A stretch of DNA of 64,000 nucleotides from DATKCT01 sp035513055 (GTDB lineage: Bacteria; Verrucomicrobiota; Verrucomicrobiia; Verrucomicrobiales; DEV007): assembly GCA_035513055.1 (NCBI GenBank), contig DATKCT010000027.1, positions 1 to 64,000 on the forward strand. The letters are read 5' to 3'. Each line of letters opens with the position of its first letter. The stretch's first letter is position 1. The notes beneath the pieces were generated by a model, which saw only the letters and a program-made list of their open reading frames with translations, made no database searches and had not been told where the DNA came from. A program made the translations under genes and the position numbers. Below are positions 1 to 8,898 of this stretch, piece after piece.

Positions 1-190
1 ACGGCGCCAGGCCGCCTCCGAGGTCCTGGCCATGGCAGGACGCGCAGAGCCGCTCGAAGAGCTGTTCGACCTTCAGTTGAGCGAGGGCTTCTGGATCGGA
101 GGAAGGGGCGACGTCCTGCGCGGCCAGCGGGAACGCGGCCAGGACGACGGTGAAGAGGAGTACACGTTGCATCCTTTCAAATTTCACCAT
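1..190 (-). CDS. exported c-type cytochrome domain protein, 3' part outside window
   Basis: Only the N-terminal ~63 residues are in the window. A signal peptide (hydrophobic stretch around residues 9-24, then LAAQD) is followed by a class I haem c site, CASCH at residues 49-53, and a glycine-rich GQDLGGG stretch as in cytochromes attached to sugar dehydrogenases. I chose the ATG at 190 because an AAGG lies about 8 bases upstream; an alternative in-frame ATG at 172 has poor spacing. The protein should act in the periplasm, probably as an electron acceptor or as one domain of a larger dehydrogenase. The rest of the gene is needed to decide. Confidence 0.72.
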   Translation of the reverse strand, partial: MVKFERMQRVLLFTVVLAAFPLAAQDVAPSSDPEALAQLKVEQLFERLCASCHGQDLGGGLAP

Positions 191-250
191 ACCCTCAGCC
201 TTGCCCAGCGGGATCTTCAAAGCATCGCTGAAGCGGAGACACAGATCACG

Positions 251-272
251 GGCGCGAATGGTTCTTCGCGCC
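251..272. repeat. 8-bp inverted repeat, possible terminator
   Basis: GGCGCGAA (251-258) and TTCGCGCC (265-272) form a perfect stem with a 6-base loop. It lies downstream of the peroxiredoxin gene and upstream of the cytochrome gene, both on the minus strand. There is no T tract, so a terminator role is only possible. Confidence 0.35.
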
Positions 273-467
273 GCGAACACTGGGTCGCACCAAGGACCGG
301 CGCTGCTGCCCGGGCAGGTGTGTTTGTATGCGCTTCGCCGCGCTCAGCTCACTGGCGGCAGGAGGGAAGAGACCGTCCGCTGATGCGAAAAGACTGATCA
401 ACCGCATTGCCGCGGTCTCCGCCCGGGAAAGGAATGGGTCCCTCGATTGAGAACCACGAGCGCGCGC

Positions 468-1010
468 TCAGTCACGCTTTTCCACTCCGAGTTCTTCGAG
501 CGTCTTGGCGACGTCGGCGCCGGCTTCACCGGCTTTCACTGCCTTGTCGATCCGCAGGATCTTGCCGTCTTTCCCGATGTAAAAAGTCCAGCGGGCGGGG
601 AGTCCGCGTTCTCCGCTGACGACACCATAGGCAGTGGCGACTTTCTTGTCCGGGTCACTGAGGATGGGGTAGTTCAGTTCGAGGGATTCGGCAAAGCGCT
701 TATTGTCTTCGGCGGTGTCGACGCTCGCGGTGAACCACGCGGCCTTGTACTTGCCAAGGGCGTCGTTGTTTTCTTTCAAGGATTTGCACTCGGCGGTGCA
801 ACCTCCGGTGAAGGCTTTGGGGAACCAGGCCAGGACGACGACTTCCTTGTCTTTGAAGTCGGCGAGGCGGTAGGTCTTGCCGTCGCTGCCGGGCAATTCG
901 AAATCCGGCGCAGAGTCTCCGACGGCGAGTTCGGCGTGGAGAGTGGCGGAGAGGAACGGCGCGGCTCCGAGGAGAGCGATGAGGCTGCAAGTGTTGATCC
1001 AGGATTTCAT
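468..1010 (-). CDS. exported peroxiredoxin (AhpC/TSA-Bcp type)
   Basis: The protein has 180 residues. It starts at the ATG at 1010 (MKSWINTCS...), which begins a clear signal peptide ending near LHAEL. The frame stays open upstream to 1274, but only through the dispersed repeat. The mature part is a thioredoxin fold with the AhpC/TSA opening GDSAPDFELPG, the strand VVVLAWFPKAFTGGCTAEC, and a C-terminal WTFYIGKDGKI strand. In place of the usual PxxxTxxC around the peroxidatic cysteine it has KAFTGGCTAEC, as in the exported Bcp-like peroxiredoxins common in PVC bacteria. It would reduce peroxides in the periplasm. Confidence 0.85.
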   Translation of the reverse strand: MKSWINTCSLIALLGAAPFLSATLHAELAVGDSAPDFELPGSDGKTYRLADFKDKEVVVLAWFPKAFTGGCTAECKSLKENNDALGKYKAAWFTASVDTAEDNKRFAESLELNYPILSDPDKKVATAYGVVSGERGLPARWTFYIGKDGKILRIDKAVKAGEAGADVAKTLEELGVEKRD

Positions 1011-1074
1011 AGCGGGAAAACCTAAGCCGTGGAGCCGAGGGGGATCAATGGAGAATTCGCAGCGCCCGGCGGAG

Positions 1075-1291
1075 GCACTGCCTATGCGCCAACGGGACTT
1101 GGGAGGGCGCGTTTTGAAGGGGAGCGGAGGCGCGGGAGGCGCCGGCTTTCCTTGGCCGTTGATCCGCCACAGCGCTGCGCGCCTCGAAAAAGAGAGGCGA
1201 TTCTCGCCGCCGTCCAAGAGACTCCGGCTTCCTTTGGCCGTTGATTCCAAACGCTTGAAAATGTTCAACGCCAATGCCTTGTCCCGATCGG
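1075..1291. repeat. dispersed intergenic repeat, copy A
   Basis: This fills most of the 312-base gap between the peroxiredoxin and the LamG gene. It shares a long, imperfect match with 21134-21315, starting GCACTGCCTATG and ending CCCGATCGG, and the core (1230-1277) also occurs at 51294-51339. A second, shorter version of the core lies inside it at 1143-1167. Read on the minus strand, the repeat gives an open frame that falsely extends the peroxiredoxin. Confidence 0.75.
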
Positions 1292-1322
1292 CGCATAGGC
1301 GGTGCGGCGGGGGAGAAGCGCG

Positions 1323-4300
1323 TCACCTTTCAATGCCCCGGTAGTAACCCTGGTCTCTCCCGGTGCGGACAGGGTCGGTGTCTTCGAAGGCGCCCGAGCC
1401 GCCGTTGGCGCTGAAGTCGCCGATGTCGATCCAGGCATCGGGCTGCATAGTCTCGGAGTATTGAACTCCGGCGGTCTGGCCCTCGGTAAGAGGAAGGGTG
1501 AGGAGGACGCTCCCCGAACTGGTACGTTCGATGCTGCCGATCTCGAAGGAATCTCCAGGAGGGGGAGGGGTGATCTCTCCGAGTTCATCGGGAGCGGTTC
1601 CCGCGGCCAGTTGCTCGATCTGGCCTTGGTTCAGGGCGAAGGCATAGACGGCGAAGTCGTCGAGGATTCCCTGGAGATTGTTGACGAGGCTCGGTTCGCT
1701 GCCGATGAACAATTGGGTGAACTCGGTGGGCAGAGGATCGGAATTGGTTCCCTCGACCAATAAGGTTCCATCGAGCCAGACTTGTTTGAGGGGTCCGTTT
1801 TTCACGAAGGCGAAATGATGCCATTCGGTATAATCCACCTGCCGGCTGGCGTTGATCCTTTGGGGGCCCACGACGCAGCAGCCCGCCGTGTCAAAGTAGA
1901 CCGTATTGTCGCTCCAAGGGGTGTGGACCTGAGCCCCGCGAACGGTAGCTGTCGAGGTGGCCCAAAAGGCGCTGGTATCGGCGACGGCATGCAGCCTCTG
2001 CCAAAACGAAACGGTGAGTTGATCGATGGCCGCGCCCTCGTTGAGGAAAGACACATCTTGGACGTCGAGATGCTGTTGCGCGCCGCCCATGCCGAAATCC
2101 ATGGCGGAATCTCCGGCCTGGCCGCTGCGGCCGGCAGTGTAGACCGGGCCGTTATTGACAGCGGCATCAGAGCCTCCGATGCGGTCGACCGCCACCGAGG
2201 GATTCGAGGTGTCGTTGAAGTCCAACCAGAAAACGAGATTCACGGAAGGCGTGTTGGATGCGTCGCACGGATCGCTTCCGAGCGCTGCCTCGATCCCGTC
2301 GGAAAAACCATCGCCGTCCGTATCCGGGTTCAGGGGATCGGAACAACCTGCGGCCTCTTCACCGTCGGACAGGCCGTCGCCGTCGGTGTCGGGATTGGTG
2401 GGATCGGAGCCCAGGGTCGCCACTTCATGTCCGTCCTCGAGGCCATCGCCGTCGGTGTCCGCGTTGTTAGGATCGGTGCCGAGGTCGTGCTCCTCGGCAT
2501 CGCTGAGCCCGTCGCCATCTTCGTCGCCGCTGCCGTCGCGCGAGAGGTCGCCGAAGTTGGCGATCTCCCAGTTGTCGTCAAGGCCGTCGCCATCGCTGTC
2601 GGCCGGACGGAGCTGGGAGCCTTCGAGAAGTTGGAAGACGGCTGCGTTGAACTGGGTATGGGTTCCCGGAGCCCAAAAGACATCGAAACAATCCCCGCCC
2701 CCGTTTTCCCACATCAGGGCGGTGATTTCGTAGAAGCCGGGGATGAGGTTGATCGTTCCCAAGGAAACGCCGCGACCGCGATTGGCGTTGAATTCCGCGA
2801 CCCTGGTTCCCCCCACGTCGATGTAGCCGCCGTCATCCGATCCGAACCCGAAGGTGTAGGGACCCGCGGCTTCAATGAAAATGCGGGTGCCGCCTTCGAC
2901 CACAAAGCGGTCTTTGCCGTCTCCGGCGCCTGCCATATGGTCGAAGGGGATGGGGTCCGGGTATTCGCCTCGGCAAGTTGTGCCTTCGTAATTCAGAGTG
3001 AACTGCTGGCTGAGGTGGTTAGTCAGGGTCTCGTCTTGGAGCCAAGCATGGGCGGTGTCGATGGTGGCGATGGCGGTCCGGCCTTCGACGATGCGCACGG
3101 ACCACACCGAGGGATCGTCGAGCGGGTCGGTGGGGTCGGTGCCTACGGCCACCTCGAATCCGTCCCAAGTCCCGCCCCCATCGGTATCCCGCTCGAGCGG
3201 GTCGGTGCCGTGCGTTTGAACTTCCGCGCCGTCGCTGAGTCCATCGCCGTCGGTGTCGAAGACGAGCGGATTGGTTCCGGCTTCAAGCTCTTCCTCGTCG
3301 GTGAGACCGTCGCCGTCGCTGTCGACCGGTCCGGTCGAACCGAGAGTGTCGCCGGGATTGTCCCGCAGTTGGATGATATCGGCCGGGGAGAGGGCCCGGC
3401 TGTAGATTTGGAAGTCGTCGATATTTCCTGAGTAACCGAGGGCTGGGCCGTAGGCGCCGATGTAAAAAGGGTTGGCGGGACTGTCGGTCAAGGCCAGGGG
3501 ATCGTCCTTTGCTGCGACCTCGTTTCCATCGACATAGATGGCGACGCGGCGGGTTCCAGGAGCGTTGTTGTAGGTGACGGCGATCTGGGCCACGGCGTCA
3601 GCGCTCAATGCGGGGCCGGAGGTGATCTCGGCATCGGCCTGACCGCCGGATTCCACGAACCAGGAGAGCGTGCCGCCGGATTCCAGAAGGGCAAAAGAAG
3701 GGTTGTCGGCTCCTTTGCCGAACAACGTGGCGAAGGTTTCGCTCAATGCGGCGGGCCGGACCCAAAAAACGAGGCTGAAGCTATCAAAAGCGTCGAAGGT
3801 ATTGCCTCCCGCCTCGATGTAATCGGCGCCCGTGAACAGAATCGAGGTCCCGGTGGCCGGGTCCAAACCAGGCTCGCCCAGACTGGGGCTGCCGTTGACG
3901 GTCGCATTCCGTTCAAACCCGGTCGAATCCAGGACGGTGGAAGCCCCGGCTAGTTCGTCCAAACGATAGTGGGCGATGGGACCGTTGAGGTTGATGATGC
4001 TCGCCGAAACCCGGGTCTCGGTAACGAGCATCCACTGGTCGTTGCTGTCGTAGATGAGGTCGGCGAAAAAACCGCCCTGGGAGTCCATCCGGTCGAATTC
4101 GAATTCAATGGTGATCGATTCCCCCGGATTCAGCGTGAACGGAGTGGGTGTGAGCAAGCTGAAGTGACTGGGGTTGACTCCGCCAACGGTGATCGAGTTG
4201 ACGGTGAGCGCTTCGGCGGCGCCATTGTTGCGCAGCACGTAGGAACCACTGTGCACTTGGGGCACGGCCGGCAATTGTCCGAGGGACACGGTCCTCGGAG

Positions 4301-5012
4301 CTATCAGCACCGGGTCGACCCCGCCGCCCGGACGTCCATAGACCTCGATTTCGGCGAGATTGATGATGCGATTGCCCTCATTGTTCGTTCCGCCAATCAA
4401 TTCGAGGCGGACGGTGTCGCCAAGACCGAGGGGGACGTTCCCGTCGTCGAGCACCGCGAAATCCGTGGTGATGTTCCCGCCGCCGGCGCCCTCGAAAAAG
4501 TTCTGACCCCAGACTTCGATCCCGCCGGAAAGGATGGACAGGCGAAAGTTTGAGGAACGGACCTGACAGCAGTCGGTGCGCGAATAGACGACGATCTCGA
4601 AGATATCATAGGGCCCGTCAAATCGGAGTTCGATGAGCTGACGGCCTACGAGATCCTCGGCGAAAGCGGTTTTCGAGGCCAACCCCGGTTCCAAAGCCAG
4701 GCCATCGTCGCCTGTGACAGCCGTGGATGAGGGGTCGGCGATCCAGATCATGCCGTCGGTATTGGTCTGATCGGCGGTGTGAATCACGGAATTGCCGCCA
4801 AAGTTGCCGTCGGGGTTGCCGTCGTTGATCCGGGTTGGAGATCCGCCCCAACCGATCGTGGATTGGGCGGCCATCCCTTCCAGAGCGACGTTGTCCAGTC
4901 CTAAGGCGTTGGTGGGGCCTTCGCCTTCTTTGGTGATGATGGCTGCGTTGACCGCCGGGGAAAAATACAGGAGGGCGAAGAGTGCAGCGAGAGATCGAGC
5001 CGGGATTTTCAT
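1323..5012 (-). CDS. giant exported LamG / PA14 / thrombospondin type 3 repeat protein
   Basis: The protein has 1229 residues. It starts at the ATG at 5012, which begins a signal peptide (MKIPARSLAALFALLYFSP...). Approximate order: a galactose-binding-like domain (27-227), an Ig-like domain (234-337), a LamG/concanavalin-like domain (342-547), thrombospondin type 3 repeats with DxDGDGLxD calcium motifs (560-634), a PA14 domain (634-790), a second TSP3 block (800-917), a second LamG domain (924-1140) and a C-terminal beta-rich tail. These modules bind carbohydrate, with calcium-stiffened linkers. I see no catalytic domain, so a surface or secreted polysaccharide-binding role is inferred. Confidence 0.85.
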   Translation of the reverse strand: MKIPARSLAALFALLYFSPAVNAAIITKEGEGPTNALGLDNVALEGMAAQSTIGWGGSPTRINDGNPDGNFGGNSVIHTADQTNTDGMIWIADPSSTAVTGDDGLALEPGLASKTAFAEDLVGRQLIELRFDGPYDIFEIVVYSRTDCCQVRSSNFRLSILSGGIEVWGQNFFEGAGGGNITTDFAVLDDGNVPLGLGDTVRLELIGGTNNEGNRIINLAEIEVYGRPGGGVDPVLIAPRTVSLGQLPAVPQVHSGSYVLRNNGAAEALTVNSITVGGVNPSHFSLLTPTPFTLNPGESITIEFEFDRMDSQGGFFADLIYDSNDQWMLVTETRVSASIINLNGPIAHYRLDELAGASTVLDSTGFERNATVNGSPSLGEPGLDPATGTSILFTGADYIEAGGNTFDAFDSFSLVFWVRPAALSETFATLFGKGADNPSFALLESGGTLSWFVESGGQADAEITSGPALSADAVAQIAVTYNNAPGTRRVAIYVDGNEVAAKDDPLALTDSPANPFYIGAYGPALGYSGNIDDFQIYSRALSPADIIQLRDNPGDTLGSTGPVDSDGDGLTDEEELEAGTNPLVFDTDGDGLSDGAEVQTHGTDPLERDTDGGGTWDGFEVAVGTDPTDPLDDPSVWSVRIVEGRTAIATIDTAHAWLQDETLTNHLSQQFTLNYEGTTCRGEYPDPIPFDHMAGAGDGKDRFVVEGGTRIFIEAAGPYTFGFGSDDGGYIDVGGTRVAEFNANRGRGVSLGTINLIPGFYEITALMWENGGGDCFDVFWAPGTHTQFNAAVFQLLEGSQLRPADSDGDGLDDNWEIANFGDLSRDGSGDEDGDGLSDAEEHDLGTDPNNADTDGDGLEDGHEVATLGSDPTNPDTDGDGLSDGEEAAGCSDPLNPDTDGDGFSDGIEAALGSDPCDASNTPSVNLVFWLDFNDTSNPSVAVDRIGGSDAAVNNGPVYTAGRSGQAGDSAMDFGMGGAQQHLDVQDVSFLNEGAAIDQLTVSFWQRLHAVADTSAFWATSTATVRGAQVHTPWSDNTVYFDTAGCCVVGPQRINASRQVDYTEWHHFAFVKNGPLKQVWLDGTLLVEGTNSDPLPTEFTQLFIGSEPSLVNNLQGILDDFAVYAFALNQGQIEQLAAGTAPDELGEITPPPPGDSFEIGSIERTSSGSVLLTLPLTEGQTAGVQYSETMQPDAWIDIGDFSANGGSGAFEDTDPVRTGRDQGYYRGIER

Positions 5013-5236
5013 TAGGGTAAACGGTGAAGCGTTCGAGCGTCCGCGGTCCCAAATAAAGTGCTCAAGCCGCCTCGCCGGAGGCCGGACCGGCAATCTTCCT
5101 CGTTTGGGGGGACGGAGACTCGGTATGGGCACTTTTGTAGCGGATTATTCCGTCAATGACAATAAGATCCATGAGGCGATTCAGTGGTCAGTGGCCGGTG
5201 GTCAGAGAAGGAAAAGTCAATCCTCCCCGCAATGCA

Positions 5237-7027
5237 TCAACGCGTTGGGCTGCTGCGCAACGCATCGTCTCGCAGAGGGCGCCCGTCGAGAAAGAGCTGG
5301 AGATGAGATTGGATCTGTTCCGCGAGCGCCTCCCGGCTCTGACTCCGCGCCAACATTAGGGCCTGCCGGGCCGTTGCGGCGGCTCCGGCGAAGTCCCCGT
5401 TTTCGGCCAGGGCGGCGGCCAGCGTATCGAGGACGGAAGGATGTTCGTGCCCGGTCAAGTCCTGGGCGCGTCGTGCCCAGCGCAGGGCTTCGGCTCCATT
5501 GCGGAGGGCGGCTTCTGGAGCGGCGCTGAGCAGGTACGCCAGGTTATTCATGACCGGAAGATTGGTCGCGTCCAGAGCGAGAACCTCCCGGTAGTAGACG
5601 GCGGCTTCGGCGACTCGCCGGCGGGAGAGCATTTCGTCGCCCAGCCATTCAGCGACCGTGGCGAAGAGCGCTTGTTGGCGCATGTCTTCGAGAGTGGCCT
5701 GCACGTAGGCGTGGGCGTCGTCGAACTGATCACGAGTGGCCAGATCGGCGGGAATACCCACGGGAACGAGCGGCCGCGGGTGATCGATCCAAGTCCCGGC
5801 GAAAGGCAGCGCCTGCGTTTCCAGGGTGGAATCCGGTTGGCGGCACAGAGCGACGTCGTCCACGACTCGCTTCGGGGCGACTGGGCCCCGGTAAATGGCC
5901 CGCAGCCGGCTTGTTCCGTCCACCAGATAGCTCCTGGGTACCGTCAGCGTCGTGATGCGACCGAAAAGGATGTCGTTGGCATAGTGCAGTCGCTGCAGAG
6001 TCTCGCCGGTCGCCTGGCCGGCGGGAAGATTCATGGAAAGGCCTTGCAGGAACTTGAATCCATCGGGCTCCAGACTGTCGTCCGGCGACAGCGGCGGAGT
6101 CTGGACTTCCAAGAGCACCACTTCGAGTCCCGCGGACCGGAGCTCTCCCCGGGCGTCTCGCCAGGACTCGAGTTCCGTCCGGCAAGTCGCACAGCCTGTG
6201 GTCCAGAGCAGGTAGAGGGTCGACCCTCCGGGTTTCGGCGCGGCGGAGACGGTTCTTCCCGCGGAATCGATCCAATCCAGGGGCGGCAGCGGGGTGGGTA
6301 ACGAGAGAAAAACCCGGCGTTCGCCGTCTTCCAGAGCCTGCGCCGGAGAGACCGGTTCCGTCGGGCCAGGGAGCTTAGGGCGTTGTGAGGCGGGCGGCGG
6401 CCTGGGCTCCGCGCTTCCCGTCCCCTGCTCCAGCAGATAACGCCCGGCGGCGTCGACGCCGGCGAACTCTTCCCGGCCCCCGCCTGGCCAGAGCACGGTG
6501 ACGCGGCCGGCGGGTTTGGCCTGACCCAAACCGAAGTGGAGCCACTTCGAGGATTGACTCACATAACCCTCTCCGGCGCGCGCGGTTCGCCGGAGAGGCG
6601 GCGATCCGTCATCGAGGGTGAGCGCCGCCGTGGCCCCGATGGCGTCGCGGTTCGCGGAGACTCCTCGCAGAAGGAGGGAAACGGATCTTGCTGGGCCGGC
6701 GAGGTCGTTGCGCAGGAAGCGGACCTGTGGTCCGGAACGGTTCCCTAACCAAATGTCGATGTCGCCATCGGCATCCCAATCGGTGAGGCCTACCGCTCGT
6801 CCGTCGTCAGGAAGGTCGATGCCGGTCAGGCGGGACACCGTGGCGAAGCGTCCGTCGCCGGTGTTGAGGAATGCGCAGTTACGCTCATTGCCGCTCAAGG
6901 AGCGTCCGGAACGCAGCAAGGCCATAAGGCGGCGGTGATGGGCGGTCATGGCGGGATCGACGCCCGCTTGGCGCAGTGCCGCCGTGGAATCCCCGGGAGA
7001 ACGCGCCACGACCTGGCGCCAGAACAC
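5237..7027 (-). CDS. CRTAC1-family protein, C-terminal part: FG-GAP end, ASPIC/UnbV, thioredoxin-like, TPR
   Basis: A 596-codon frame beginning with GTG. It is in the same frame as the upstream half (7031-8821), separated by TGA and one AGC codon. It opens with FWRQVVARSP and a further FG-GAP unit (DWDADGDIDIWLGN, 83-96), then an ASPIC/UnbV domain (about 113-200), a thioredoxin-like domain with a CATC dithiol (C279, C282) and TPR-like helices (480-575). Without the upstream half it has no signal peptide. This suggests it is the rest of one exported protein rather than an independent gene, although AGGAGGAGGA at 7038-7047 could serve as a ribosome binding site for the GTG. Confidence 0.75.
   Translation of the reverse strand: MFWRQVVARSPGDSTAALRQAGVDPAMTAHHRRLMALLRSGRSLSGNERNCAFLNTGDGRFATVSRLTGIDLPDDGRAVGLTDWDADGDIDIWLGNRSGPQVRFLRNDLAGPARSVSLLLRGVSANRDAIGATAALTLDDGSPPLRRTARAGEGYVSQSSKWLHFGLGQAKPAGRVTVLWPGGGREEFAGVDAAGRYLLEQGTGSAEPRPPPASQRPKLPGPTEPVSPAQALEDGERRVFLSLPTPLPPLDWIDSAGRTVSAAPKPGGSTLYLLWTTGCATCRTELESWRDARGELRSAGLEVVLLEVQTPPLSPDDSLEPDGFKFLQGLSMNLPAGQATGETLQRLHYANDILFGRITTLTVPRSYLVDGTSRLRAIYRGPVAPKRVVDDVALCRQPDSTLETQALPFAGTWIDHPRPLVPVGIPADLATRDQFDDAHAYVQATLEDMRQQALFATVAEWLGDEMLSRRRVAEAAVYYREVLALDATNLPVMNNLAYLLSAAPEAALRNGAEALRWARRAQDLTGHEHPSVLDTLAAALAENGDFAGAAATARQALMLARSQSREALAEQIQSHLQLFLDGRPLRDDALRSSPTR
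7003..7019 (-). promoter_or_regulatory. SECIS-like stem-loop after in-frame TGA
   Basis: GCGCCA and TGGCGC form a 6-bp stem with loop GGTCG, lying 15-31 bases from the first base of the in-frame TGA at 7033. The E. coli fdhF selenocysteine insertion hairpin also carries GGUC in its loop at nearly this distance. Here the bulged U of that element is absent and the loop has one extra base. The stem is made from codons of the WRQVVAR stretch, so it could be a coincidence of GC-rich codon use. Confidence 0.3.
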
Positions 7028-7030
7028 GCT

Positions 7031-8821
7031 TCAGAGGTCCTCCTCCTGCTTCCCGCCGGTGACATAACCGTTGGCCACGACGAGGTCTTCCCAGCCGTCG
7101 TTGTTGAAGTCTGTAAACGGCGCGCTCCAGCTCCAGCGTCCCATGGTCACTCCGGCGCTTTCTCCGGTTTCGGCAAAGTGCGGGCCGTCGCCCGCAGCCT
7201 GGTTGCCTAGATTCCGGAACAAGGTGTTCCCTTTGGCCAAGTGCCGAAACTTGCGGAGAAGATCCTCGCCCGCGCCAGGTTGGAACTGGGGTTGATGCGT
7301 GATGCGGCTGCCTGCCGATGAGAACATGTTCCCCACATAGAAATCCAGTTTTCCGTCCCGATCGAAATCCGCAGCGGAAACCGACATGCCGAATGCGCCG
7401 GCGCGCAGACCGGCGTCAGCGGCGGCGTCGCGGAAGCGGATCGCACCGCTTTTCTCCCGTCGAGCCAGGTAGAGGTTGTTGCGGCCGAAGTCGTTGGCCA
7501 CATAGAGGTCCTCCAGGCCGTCTCCATTGCAGTCCGCCCACATTGCCGCCCAACTCCAGCGGCGGTTGTTCTCGTCGAGCCCGGATTCCGCGGTGGCGTC
7601 GCGGAAGACGAAGTCTCCGTCGTTGCGAAGCAGGATGTTAGGACCGCCGTTGTTGGCGTCGAAATAGGGCACGGGCAGGGCCAGATCTCCTGCTGCCGCG
7701 GAGTCCGCATAGTATGAGCACAAGTAGATGTCGAGATCGCCGTCCAGATCATAATCCGCGGCGCAGAGGGATTGTCCGTCCGCGAGATTGCCGATGAGCG
7801 CGCGGCGGGTAAACCGCAGTGGAGCGCTCTGTTCCAGGAAGAGGAGGCCGCCGGATAGGGCGACCACGAGATCCTGATCGCCGTCATTATCGAGATCGAC
7901 GAAGAGAGCCGCGTTGGTGTTATCGAGAAAATCCACTCCGGCGGCCCGGGAGAGGTCGAGCACACCATGATCGGGCTGGTGCAGGAGGAGCCGGTTGGGC
8001 AGGCCGCCCGGTTGGCAGACGTAGAGATCATCGAGTCCGTCGCCATCGACGTCGCCTAGGGCGAGGCCGCGCTGGCCGAAAAGGTGGATCTGAAAATAGT
8101 TCTCGATCCGGCTTTGCCAGTAGTCCGTGCCGAATCGCAGTTGGGCTTCCCAAGCCGGCACGTCCGTCAACACCTCCGCGGAGGCATCGGTGAACAGCGG
8201 GCGATCGCGTGTGGTATGGGCTTCTTCGAAATTCGTGATGCGAATCGAACGTAGGCGCGGCGCGGCGCTGTCCGGCAAGAGCCATTCGATGCGCCAGGTA
8301 GAATGGATCTCGAGGAGGCCGCCTTCCTGGGCCGGGCCGGAGATCTCGACCAGGTGACTCGTTTGCGCCTCGTTGCCCGGCCCGAGCAGTGTCTCCACGG
8401 TCTTGCTCTTGAGGGCATCGGGCCGGCCTCCGGCGAAACGCTGACGAAGAGGTTCTAACAGGGAGGCGAGATTGTCGCTCTGCTTGTCTTCCGGTGGATC
8501 GCGGTGGCGCCGTATGCTGAACGTGGGACCGGCATGGAAGACCTCAGGGCGGTCCAAAGAGGGCGCCGATCCGCGGAAAGCGCCGGGCGCCGTCATGGCG
8601 GCGGGGGGCGGCGCAGGACTTCCGTTTTCCGTTTCCGCGCACAGCCAGTCTCCAAGTTGAGACAGGACGGCTGTGACGTCCTCGGTGAGCGCTTCGGACG
8701 GCCAGCCGTCCCCGGAAGGATCCAAGTCGTCGAGGGAGATAGGCTGCTGAGCACGGGCGACGGTTGCAGCGAGGAGAACGCAAAGGAAGGCAGCGGCGCA
8801 TCGCGCAGAGAGCGGGGACAT
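7031..8821 (-). CDS. CRTAC1-family exported FG-GAP/VCBS repeat protein, N-terminal part ending at an in-frame TGA
   Basis: The start is the ATG at 8821, which begins a signal peptide (MSPLSARCAAAFLCVLL... ending VARAQQ); the open frame upstream of it adds nothing recognisable. From about residue 250 to the end there are FG-GAP/VCBS beta-propeller units with DxDxDGxxD calcium motifs (for example DVDGDGLDDLYV and DYDLDGDLDIYL). The frame ends at EEDL-TGA and resumes without a frame change, so this looks like one gene with an internal stop. FG-GAP propellers with UnbV domains are exported proteins linked to adhesion or matrix binding; no enzymatic role is visible. Confidence 0.78.
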   Translation of the reverse strand: MSPLSARCAAAFLCVLLAATVARAQQPISLDDLDPSGDGWPSEALTEDVTAVLSQLGDWLCAETENGSPAPPPAAMTAPGAFRGSAPSLDRPEVFHAGPTFSIRRHRDPPEDKQSDNLASLLEPLRQRFAGGRPDALKSKTVETLLGPGNEAQTSHLVEISGPAQEGGLLEIHSTWRIEWLLPDSAAPRLRSIRITNFEEAHTTRDRPLFTDASAEVLTDVPAWEAQLRFGTDYWQSRIENYFQIHLFGQRGLALGDVDGDGLDDLYVCQPGGLPNRLLLHQPDHGVLDLSRAAGVDFLDNTNAALFVDLDNDGDQDLVVALSGGLLFLEQSAPLRFTRRALIGNLADGQSLCAADYDLDGDLDIYLCSYYADSAAAGDLALPVPYFDANNGGPNILLRNDGDFVFRDATAESGLDENNRRWSWAAMWADCNGDGLEDLYVANDFGRNNLYLARREKSGAIRFRDAAADAGLRAGAFGMSVSAADFDRDGKLDFYVGNMFSSAGSRITHQPQFQPGAGEDLLRKFRHLAKGNTLFRNLGNQAAGDGPHFAETGESAGVTMGRWSWSAPFTDFNNDGWEDLVVANGYVTGGKQEEDL

Positions 8822-8898
8822 GGGGGGAGGGGATCCTGAAGGGATAGTGCCGCCAGGTTCGCAGCACGCCGCAATAGAAACAGGATGCAATACGCCGG

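Noticed and set aside
1011..1274. N-terminal extension of the peroxiredoxin frame
   Set aside because: It reads through the dispersed repeat; the signal peptide begins at 1010.
2260..2610. Regular short-period repeats that could suggest a CRISPR array
   Set aside because: They are the coding repeats of thrombospondin type 3 units, with unequal, translated spacing. No CRISPR array was seen anywhere in the window.
1782..3431. A 549-codon open frame opposite the LamG protein
   Set aside because: It is rich in G, V and A runs produced by the reverse complement of calcium-binding repeats, with no recognisable fold.
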